33,122 bases of DNA from Acidobacteriota bacterium (lineage in GTDB: Bacteria > Acidobacteriota > Terriglobia > Acidiferrales > UBA7541), in assembly GCA_003224175.1 (NCBI GenBank), contig QHYQ01000200.1, positions 1-33,122 on the forward strand, written 5' to 3'. This document shows positions 10,701 to 19,265 of this stretch, in pieces. A program made the translations under genes and the position numbers. The notes beneath the pieces are model-generated. The model was not told where the DNA came from, ran no database searches, and was given only the letters and a program-made list of their open reading frames with translations. The first letter of the stretch is position 1. Each line of letters begins with the position of its first letter.

Positions 10701-10908
10701 CGGTTGTGACTTCCCTGGCCATCGTCTTCACTTCATCGGCCAGCGAGACGTGGACCCCCGGCATCGTTCCCCCAGCCTCCCGCGTCACCGTGCCGCCGAT
10801 CGATCCTCCAGTCGCTTGCGCTCGGGCCACTCCAGGCGCCACAAAAGCGAACATGAGACAAAACACGATCCCGGCGATCGTTGATTTCGTTGAAGAACTG
10901 GTGGACAC
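7726..10908 (-). CDS. TonB-dependent receptor, Oar-like with N-terminal carboxypeptidase-regulatory-like domain
   Basis: 1060 aa: signal peptide, [23 protein letters not shown]...[22 protein letters not shown] domain, plug ([19 protein letters not shown]), [37 protein letters not shown], terminal aromatic ...ALKLIW. Confidence 0.93.
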   Translation of the reverse strand: [1060 protein letters not shown]

Positions 10909-11117
10909 GCTTTCCGGCTCCGATGGGGATCTTCCCCGATCTTCTATCTATCAAGATGAAAGGTTGCACAGCCCTGCGCGACAGCCGGCAAAGCTATCAC
11001 GGAAGCTTATTCGACATTAGCCACTCGGTGCAAATGAACCCAAAGGCAGCGCATCGCTCTCAGTGGGAAAGATGGGGCGTAGACGGCTCGAAGACGGAGT
11101 CTGTGGCGGAAATTCCT

Positions 11118-12182
11118 TCAGTCCGAGGCCAGAGGGACGTTAGTACGAGCGTGCGCGGTCTCTGAAGAACGTTTGGCCGGGAGTCCGGCCTGGCGGATCT
11201 TGTAGAGCAGCGCCCGGTAGCTGATGCGCAGGTCTCGCGCGGCGCGTTTGCGATTCCAACGATTTGCTTCCAAAGCGCTGAGGATAATTCTGCTCTCAAG
11301 CTCGCGCACAGCTTTGCGTGTCACATTTTTCAAGTGGATGGGACCATTGGCGGGGAGTTGGGGTGCGGCTGGGATGCGTTGCCAATTCGCCAGTTCCTCG
11401 GCAATCGTTTCCTCCGACCCCAAAATCACGTACCGCTCCATGAGGTTTTCGAGCTCGCGAATATTGCCAGGCCAAGTGTGTTTCTCAAAGAGCCTCAGCA
11501 GGACGGGCGAGACGGGACCGGCGGAACTCTTGTGCCGCTTGCGGAGCCGCTCGTAGAAGTGCATGGCAAGCTGCGGCACGTCATCGATGCGCAAACGAAG
11601 GGCCGGCAGCTCCATCCTCGCGACATTGATACGGTAGTAGAGATCTGAACGGAACCTGCCGGCGGCAATCTCATGCTCTAAGGGACGGCTCGTGGCGCAA
11701 ATCACACGGATCTGCACGGTAATGTCTTCTCCGCCGCCGATCCGGGAGAATTGCGTATCCTGCAGGAGTTGGAGCAGCTTAGCCTGAAGCGGCAGATCAA
11801 TTTCGTCGATCCCATCCAGGAAAAGGGTACCCGTATGGGCCATCTCAACGCGGCCTGGCTTGCTTACGTAGGCACCGGTAAAGGCCCCCTTTTCATAGCC
11901 GAAGAGTTCGCTCTCCAGCAGACTGCCGGGAATGGCAGCACAATTGACACTAACAAACGGGCCGGCAGCGACACTTGACCGCGAATGGATGTAACGTGCC
12001 AAAACTACCTTGCCCGTACCACTTTCGCCCTGAATCAGGAGCGGCACACTCGCGACGGCAAATTTTTGGACCCTTTGACGCAACTCCTGCATGACGGCCG
12101 AACGGCCAAATATCACTTCCTCCGGCGGGAGGCCCTCCATCCGAAGGGTAAGCGGAACTCTGTGTGTACCGGCCAGCGCCAC
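11118..12182 (-). CDS. Sigma-54-dependent transcriptional activator (AAA+ plus Fis-type HTH) without N-terminal receiver domain
   Basis: Walker A GESGTGK, intact GAFTGA loop (GYEKGAFTGAYVSKPGR), GTLFLDGIDEIDLPLQAKLLQLLQD, and C-terminal Fis HTH (EANRWNRKRAARDLRISYRALLYKIRQAGL). Confidence 0.95.
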   Translation of the reverse strand: MALAGTHRVPLTLRMEGLPPEEVIFGRSAVMQELRQRVQKFAVASVPLLIQGESGTGKVVLARYIHSRSSVAAGPFVSVNCAAIPGSLLESELFGYEKGAFTGAYVSKPGRVEMAHTGTLFLDGIDEIDLPLQAKLLQLLQDTQFSRIGGGEDITVQIRVICATSRPLEHEIAAGRFRSDLYYRINVARMELPALRLRIDDVPQLAMHFYERLRKRHKSSAGPVSPVLLRLFEKHTWPGNIRELENLMERYVILGSEETIAEELANWQRIPAAPQLPANGPIHLKNVTRKAVRELESRIILSALEANRWNRKRAARDLRISYRALLYKIRQAGLPAKRSSETAHARTNVPLASD

Positions 12183-12503
12183 TTTGCAAACTCTTCACGG
12201 AGCAAACAACTCAGGCTCGCCCCCAGAATGCAAAGCACATGGAACACCAAACTTTAGCGGCGCGGTGCCGCAGTTGGGGGACTGGGTTGGATACCTAGGG
12301 ATATCTTAAGTTTCGCGTCATCAATGAGCTGCAGATTTCTCGACGATATGTTCTGGGAATTCGCAACCAGGAACTGCCTTAAGGGAAAAGCTTTGCTTAT
12401 ATTAGGAAAGCTGGTTCAGCTTTCGCCGCTCGTGAGGCTCCGGGCCCGGTACTGAAACCCACCTGATTCCGCTGGTCTTATCAGTCTAAGTCGCCGCCGG
12501 ACT

Positions 12504-12529
12504 GCCGCCCTCAAGATAGAGCGGGCGGC
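12504..12529. other. GC-rich hairpin (7-bp stem, 12-nt loop) in the intergenic region upstream of the malonyl-CoA decarboxylase relic
   Basis: GCCGCCC tcaagatagagc GGGCGGC perfect inverted repeat. Confidence 0.4.
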
Positions 12530-12644
12530 GCAATGGATCGCTCTCAGTGCTCTCTCTATTATTGCTCTACCCGCGACGCAAGGGCCTTGATCACATTCCC
12601 CGAGCCAGCGGTTCATTTACCGATCGGGCTATAATTCTCCTAAG

Positions 12645-13776
12645 ATGCCTAGCTTCCTGAGCAATTTACTCCGGCTGCTGCGCGAACGGCGTGGCACCGA
12701 TATGGATTTTCTCTGCCATCATTTGCTCTCGGAACGGGGCGAAGCTTCACAGACCGTGCTGGCCCAGGAAATCATTAAAGCTTACAACGCGATGAACTCA
12801 GGGGAGCGGCGCAACTTTTTTGAAATGCTTTGCCGAAGATTTGGGCCCGACGATACTGCGGTCCTTAACGCAGCAGCGGCCTACAAACGACTGCCCAGCG
12901 CGGCCAATTTCACGGCGCTTTCCGCCGCTGTGGAGCCGCCACGGCAGGAGTTGCTGCGCCGCATCAACACAGCGGCCCACGGAACTGAAACGTTAGTGGC
13001 TATGCGAGGACACCTGCTGGAATTAGCGACGGATGGCACGGATCTCCAGCCGCTCGATGCCGATCTCAAACATCTTTTCAGGTCCTGGTTTAATCGCGGG
13101 TTCTTACGCATGGAGCGAATTACCTGGCATACCTCGGCTTTGACGCTGGAAAAGCTCATGGCTTACGAATCGGTGCATGAGATCAACGGATGGCCGGATT
13201 TGCGCCGCCGCCTCGAAGCAGATCGACGATGTTTTGCGTTCTTCCATCCGGCGCTAATCGAGGAGCCGATCATCTTTGTGGAAGTCGCATTGACGAAGGG
13301 CCTGACCGGCGATCTAGCGCCTCTATTGGATATCCGGGCGCCTGTGCTCCCGCCGGAACAGGCAGACACCGCGATATTTTATTCCATCAGTAACTGCCTG
13401 AAGGGCCTGCGAGGCATCGCCTTCGGGAATTTTCTGATCAAACAGGTCGTGACCGATCTCGCCGCAGAATTCTCAAATATCAAAACCTACGGCACGCTCG
13501 CTTTACGATCCGGTGGCGACTTTTCACCTCTCGAATGGCGCACGTCTCGAGCGCATCCACGCGTTTGGAAACCTGCGGCCGTATGGTTTGCAGGCTTCGT
13601 TCGGGCTTACCGCCAACTACCTGTATGTTCCTGCCGAGCTCGAAGAGAACCATGAGCGGTTTGTGCGTGAGGGCGAGATTCGCGTGTCACACGACTTGGA
13701 ACGGGAGTATAGAGCCGTGGCAGAGGCCTGGCGAGGCGAGCCGCACAGAGGGAAAAAAACAATAGCGATAAAGTGA
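12645..13776 (+). pseudogene. Malonyl-CoA decarboxylase, internally deleted and frameshifted
   Basis: Frame 12645..13655 carries MCD N-terminal/central sequence (AIFYSISNCLKGLRGIAFGNFLIKQVVTDLAAEFSNIKTYGTLA); the C-terminal MCD block (LYDPVATFHLSNGARLERIHAFGNLRPYGLQASFGLTANYLYVPAELEENHERF) is in another frame (ORF 13513..13776). The segment normally between them, starting with the SLSPIPGF motif, is absent. Confidence 0.85.
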
Positions 13777-13906
13777 CAGGACGGGTCAACTTCGGCTCGC
13801 CGTCCGTGCCGCTATCACCTCATGTTATTCGGCTGCATCCCCAGAGATCAGCCGTTCCGGCGGAAGCTCTTTGCAAAGGCCCGAACGCAAAACATCGTTC
13901 GAACAG

Positions 13907-13922
13907 TGTTTCACGTGAAACA
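13907..13922. promoter_or_regulatory. parS centromere-like site (ParB binding site)
   Basis: Perfect 16-bp palindrome TGTTTCACGTGAAACA, identical to the well-known bacterial parS consensus, in an intergenic region. Confidence 0.88.
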
Positions 13923-13961
13923 TTTTCCTGACACGAGCTTTCGCGTCGAGTTAGAAATGGC

Positions 13962-15296
13962 TTATTTTTCGCTCCGCAGCGCCCCGCCATTCTGAGCAGC
14001 GAAATCGTCTCGCACTACCACGCCGCCTTTCATGACAAATTTGACGCGTTGCATCTCCGTAATATCCTGAAGCGGGTCTCCGGAAACGGCGATGAGATCG
14101 GCGAACTTGCCTTTTTCAATCGTGCCGAGGGTGTCTTGCTTGTGAATGATCTCGGCATTCACAGTTGTTGCCATGCGCAGCGTGTATAGAGGAGTGGCGC
14201 CCCAGCGGACGAAGATCGGAAACATCTCCCCTTGCACGCCATGGGAACAGTTGCAGGCCGTGTTGTAGACCCTTCCAGGCGGCGGCGCGGCCCCGCTTCC
14301 CCAGCCAAGGATAACGCCCGCGGCAAGCATTTTCTTCCAAGTCTGCTCGACCAGTCTCCAGCGGCTATAGGGCGCCCATTGTTTCAGATCTTCAGGCTCG
14401 TCCTGCCGATGGTCCAGAATGGTGGTCGTAATGGGCAGGTGTTTTTGGACCAACGTCTTGATGTCATCATCCGTCGCAGCGGTGCCATGCTGGATGTCGT
14501 CCACGCCAGCTTCAATCGTGACTCTCAAGCCCTCGCCACCATAAGTGTGCGAGGCAATGAACATTCCCTGCCGGTGCGCTTCGTCCACCACCGCCTTCAT
14601 CTCGTCCAGCGTGAGCGTGGGCGTGTTCACCATTTCGCCGTTCGGCTTGAAGTAAAAGCGTCCCGTAGTGGTGATCTTCACGTGATCCGCGCCGTAATGT
14701 GCCAGTTCGCGCACACCCGCGCGCAGCGCGCCTGCTCCATTCGCGACGATGTCTTGTTCAAGAGGCTTGAACTCGAGTGGGAAATAAGCATTTCCGGCCA
14801 TTGTGGGATCCAAAAGGGGCCCAGCGGGCAAAATGCGCGGGCCGGTGACCAAGCCGCTCTCGATCGCTCGCTTCAATTCCACGTCCGCAAAACCGCCGCC
14901 ATGCGATCCCTGGACGACTAACGTTGTGTACCCCGCGTTCAAACTCGCCGTCGCCCAATGAAACGCCACCATCATCTGGTGCTGCATATTTCCGACGGCG
15001 TCGGTGAGGTGGACGTGGCCATCAATCAATCCCGGTAGCACGGTCGCGCGGCTCAGGTCGATCACCCTCGCGCCCGCCGGTATCGTCACGCTTGCCGTGG
15101 GACCGACCTGTGTAATTTTCTCGCCTTGTATGAGAACCACTTCGTTGTTCGACATCTGGCCTGATTTAGGATCAAACAATCGGCCGGCGCGTACAGCCGT
15201 AATTTCAGGAGCTTGCGCCTGCGACCACAGGAGCGTCGCTGTAAAAAGAACTCCTAATAGCCCGACTGCAATTCTGAGGCTCGATCTCCAAGGCAT
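13962..15296 (-). CDS. Secreted amidohydrolase-family protein (imidazolonepropionase-like)
   Basis: ORF 13962..15350; likely start at ATG 15296 after a TAGGAGG Shine-Dalgarno. Signal peptide MPWRSSLRIAVGLLGVLFTATLLWSQAQA, ATVLPGLIDGHVHLTDAVG, ASHTYGGEGLRVTIEAGVDDIQHGT, GTIEKGKFADLIAVSGDPLQDI. Confidence 0.93.
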   Translation of the reverse strand: MPWRSSLRIAVGLLGVLFTATLLWSQAQAPEITAVRAGRLFDPKSGQMSNNEVVLIQGEKITQVGPTASVTIPAGARVIDLSRATVLPGLIDGHVHLTDAVGNMQHQMMVAFHWATASLNAGYTTLVVQGSHGGGFADVELKRAIESGLVTGPRILPAGPLLDPTMAGNAYFPLEFKPLEQDIVANGAGALRAGVRELAHYGADHVKITTTGRFYFKPNGEMVNTPTLTLDEMKAVVDEAHRQGMFIASHTYGGEGLRVTIEAGVDDIQHGTAATDDDIKTLVQKHLPITTTILDHRQDEPEDLKQWAPYSRWRLVEQTWKKMLAAGVILGWGSGAAPPPGRVYNTACNCSHGVQGEMFPIFVRWGATPLYTLRMATTVNAEIIHKQDTLGTIEKGKFADLIAVSGDPLQDITEMQRVKFVMKGGVVVRDDFAAQNGGALRSEK

Positions 15297-15490
15297 AGCA
15301 GACCTCCTAAATTTTCTTTTCGCACCTGATTTGGCACTGGAACGATTCATGAACCGACCGTCCGCCGTTTCCGTCCAGCCGAGTGGAGCTTATCAAATGT
15401 GGCGACTCGCCGCATCTGTTGAGCCCGCGGGATCTCCTGCCCGTGGGCTCACAGGTCAAAGTGCAACGGCGTCTGGGGCAGCGCCTTACG

Positions 15491-18400
15491 TTACCAGACA
15501 AACTTCAAGGCAAACTGAATTTCCCTCGAGGGCGTCGCCGTCGCGTACTCCTGCAACTGACCAACGCTGCCTCCGCTCGGGGACCCGTCAGAGCCAAAAA
15601 TCGCAGCGTTGCCGTCGCCGCTGCCCGGCTGGGGTGGCACGAAGCTAACCTGGTTCAAGATATTGAACATCTCGGCCCGGAACTGAATGTTGAACACTTC
15701 CGAGATTCGCTTCACTGGGAAGTTCTTGAGAACCGAGAAATCGAGGTTCACCAGTCGCGGCCCGTAAATACTATTGCGGCTGACATTACCTAGTAGATTT
15801 GCACAAGTGCCCGGAATGCCCAGCGGGTTACTCTTAGAACCGAAGCCGAATGTTTGGCACTGAGCAGCGATCGCGGGAGTGGCCTGAGGTAGCGTGAAGC
15901 ATCCAACACCGCCCGCACTGTTGGGCTGGACGTTGATGTACTGGAGGTTGTCCGCTTTCCAGTTCGGGTTTACGGGATTGCATCCCGCAATGATATTCGG
16001 AAGGCCGAACTGGTCGGCGCCTGTATTCCCCAGGCCCAGAGGATCGTCCGCGATGATCGGGGTGGTCGGCACCCCGCTGTTGATGCTGAAAATCCCGCCC
16101 AGTTCCCATCCGCCCAAGGCCGTGTTAGCGAAACTCCCCAGCGATTTGGGCGCTGGAAGCTCCCATAAGCCGTTAATCGATATGGCGTGCTTAACGTCGT
16201 AGTCTGATGGGCCGTAGAACGCTTTGGGGATCATCCATGGCGGCGAGTTAAGACCGTTGCCGAAGGTATCGCCAGCGATCGTCTGCGAGTCATCATCCAG
16301 CGACTTACCATACGTATAGGCGAATTGCGCCTGGAAGCCGTGGCTGAACCTCTTCTCCAGATTTACGTGCATTCCATTGTAATTGGACGAAGTGTTCCAA
16401 TAGACGTAACGAATAACCCCTAAAGCTTGGTTGAGCTGGGCGCCGCCCGCGGGGAAGAGGTATCCCGCAGAAGTCAGCGTCGGGATGGTCATATTGCCGT
16501 CGTCCCCACGCATGAGTAGGTGTACGCCGCGAGAGCCTAGATATCCGAGTGTCAACGTGAGGGTGGGATCGAGCTGGCGCTGGATGTTGAAGTTCCACTG
16601 CATCGTGTAGCTGCGCTTGGGATTGGGCTCAATCGTCGAGGCTGCGAGGCGGCTGCTCGTGGAGCTTGTCAGCAGGGTCTGTCCGTTGCCGGCAGAAAAC
16701 GCTCCTGGGACCGTGAGGGCCGGATTGGCCTTAGCGGTGGTGCTCTTGAAGATCATGAAGGGTGCAGCCTGGTTCTGCTGCAACAGGAAATAGCCGGGCA
16801 GCGGCAATATGTCGTACACGCCAAAGCTGCCACGCAATGAGGTTTTGCCGTTGCGGAAGGGGTCCCAGGCAAATCCCAGGCGTGGCTCAAAGTCCCGCAG
16901 CGTCGGGTTTTTGTAATAGGGGCCGACGCTATCGCAACTGGTGCCCGGCTGTGGAGAAACGCCAAACGCAGTTGCGGCGTTGAACTGGGTGCCGCATCGC
17001 ATGTTCGCATCGGCCGTGGTCGCGGGGTTTGGCTCAAGAATACTTACCAGGCTTCCGAACTTGCCCTGCGCGTCATGTAGCACGGTGGCCATTTCGTAGC
17101 GCAGGCCAAGGTTGAGCGTCAGGTTGGGACGGAAGCGCCAGTCATCCTGAACATACGCCGAGATTATGGTCTGGCGCATCTCCCTCGGGGAGACCGTATT
17201 CGGCAAGCCCGCCTCGAAAGAGGTGGGATTTGTGCCGCCCAGGAAATCCGCTATGCTAGGGAACTTCCAGCGACCGCCCGGGTTTTGAAACGCGGTGGGG
17301 TTGTATAGCTCACGTTCGACGCCCGCGCCAATTCTGATGGAATGGGCCCCATGGATCCAGTTGGCATCGTCGTAGAACTGATAGGAATTCCAGGCATGGA
17401 GATAGTGGGAGCCCGAGTTGACCCCGCCAAACTCGTCGGCAATTCCTTTAACGGTCAACCGGGGCGCGGTCTGGTTCAGCGTGCTGCCAAGGGCCAGGTC
17501 GGCACCCGCGGGATTGACCGCACTGAGGTTAAATTGGTTGACTACGTAGTCCCGGTTGTAACCGACGCGCGCAGCATTCACTAGACTAGTACCGAACGTG
17601 TGGGTCTCTTCAATCGAGACGGTCTGCCGCTTGGTGCTCGAGTTGGTATTAATAAGGTTCATCTTGTCGGGCTGCGTGTAATCCGCTTTATCGATCAGAT
17701 AGGTCCCGAACAAGCTATCCTTGTCGCTGATCCTGTGATCGAGCCGGATGGTGCCGAAATTCTCCGGGACGACCTGCACGCCGGCGAAGACGAATTTGCC
17801 GGTATCTTTACTTATCGCGGAATTGGCGTGTGGATACGCTGCCAGCAGCGCCTTGGAGTAAGGACTCAGAGTGACGGTGCAAGGGGCACAGCCGCCCGAT
17901 CCCTTGTCTGTAAGAATTCCGGCGCGGGCCGTGTCCGACAGAACCGTGATGGAAGTCGGAATACCCTTGGTCTGGCGCAGCCCCTCGTAATCGGCAAAAA
18001 TGAAAGTTTTGTCCTTGATGATCGGCCCGCCCAGCGAGCCGCCAAACTGGTTGCGCTTGAATGGCGGCTTGGGGTTGCCGGCTCCCACGCTAAAGAAATC
18101 GTTCGCATCCAGGGCGCTGTTCCTAAGGAATTCGTAAACGTCGCCGTGGAACGAGTTCGTACCCGATTTGCTTACGGCGTTCACGACCCCGCCGGCTGCC
18201 CGCCCGTATTCCGCTGAAAAGCCGCCCGTTAAAACGGAAAACTCCTGAATTGCGTCCACCCCGAGCACAACGCCGAGCACGTCCCCGGGTGCGGCATTCG
18301 CGTAATCCACCACGCTGATCCCGTCAATGCGGTAGTTATTGAAGGTCGTCCGCCCACCAGAGATGGTGTACTCGCTTCCGAAGCCACGGTTCCCGCGCGC

Positions 18401-18955
18401 CGAGGTGTCGTAGCTCATCTGGGTCTCGATCTTGTCGACCCCTGGCTGAAGGGTCGCGAGCTGGGTCCAATCGCGGCCGTTCAGGGGCAGTTCGCGCACG
18501 GTTTGCGCCTGCACTTCGCCACTGAGCGTTGATGAGGTGAGCTGCACAGCCGGAGCCGCCTCGGTTACCTGCACTTTTTGCGTAGTTTCCCCAATTTTCA
18601 TTCCTATATTGAGCTGTTGCTGAGCGCCAACGGCCAGTTCTATGTTCGATTGAACAGCCGTGCTAAATCCCGGGGCGGTAACGGTGACCTCATAATTGCC
18701 CGGCAACAAATTGGGAATGGAGTAAAAACCGGCAGAATCTGTGGTGGCCACTCGGGCCACGCCCGTTGCCGTGTTCCTGGCAGACACCTGGGCATTGGGA
18801 ACGACCGCGCCGGACGGATCATTGACTGTACCGGAGAGAGTTGCTCCGGCCACCTGGGCATGTAGCTGGGTAGCAAATAGAATGGATACAGCTAGGGCAA
18901 ACGAAAGAAAGGCCAAAACGCGACGATTCCTTGGCAAAACACTGCACATAGACAC
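15491..18955 (-). CDS. TonB-dependent receptor, Oar-like with N-terminal carboxypeptidase-regulatory-like domain
   Basis: 1154 aa: signal peptide, [60 protein letters not shown], plug [38 protein letters not shown]...[19 protein letters not shown], terminal QFALKFVW. Paralogous to 7726..10908. Confidence 0.95.
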   Translation of the reverse strand: [1154 protein letters not shown]

Positions 18956-18981
18956 CCCCCCGAAGGTCAGATGATTTTGGG

Positions 18982-19009
18982 ACCGATCACCGCGAACCGA
19001 TCACCGCGA
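18982..19009. repeat. Two perfect tandem copies of a 14-bp unit (ACCGATCACCGCGA) upstream of the second TonB-dependent receptor
   Basis: 18982-18995 and 18996-19009 are identical. Confidence 0.85.
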
Positions 19010-19265
19010 GCGATCGTTTTTTTGTTCAAAACACTGGTGACGCCGTAACCTCTAGAAACAAACACACCACACACATCCAAACACCATGAAAAACCCAATC
19101 TGCGTGGGGTTTAGCACCGGCGGTGCAACAATGTCAAGTCAAATCAGGAAAACTACAGCGTTTCTCCGGACTCGCTACAGAGTACCAAAGAATTTCCCCG
19201 ATGCGAAGGGCGCTACCGTCCGACGGCCGCTGGCAGGTAGACGACTGCGTTAGTCAGGCGAGTCG

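Noticed and set aside
9892-10884. 330-aa plus-strand ORF
   Set aside because: Antisense to the first TonB-dependent receptor; shadow ORF.
11053-12549. 13-bp direct repeat ATCGCTCTCAGTG at 11053 and 12537 flanking the sigma-54 activator
   Set aside because: Several 13-mer repeats are expected by chance in 33 kb; no other sign of a mobile element.
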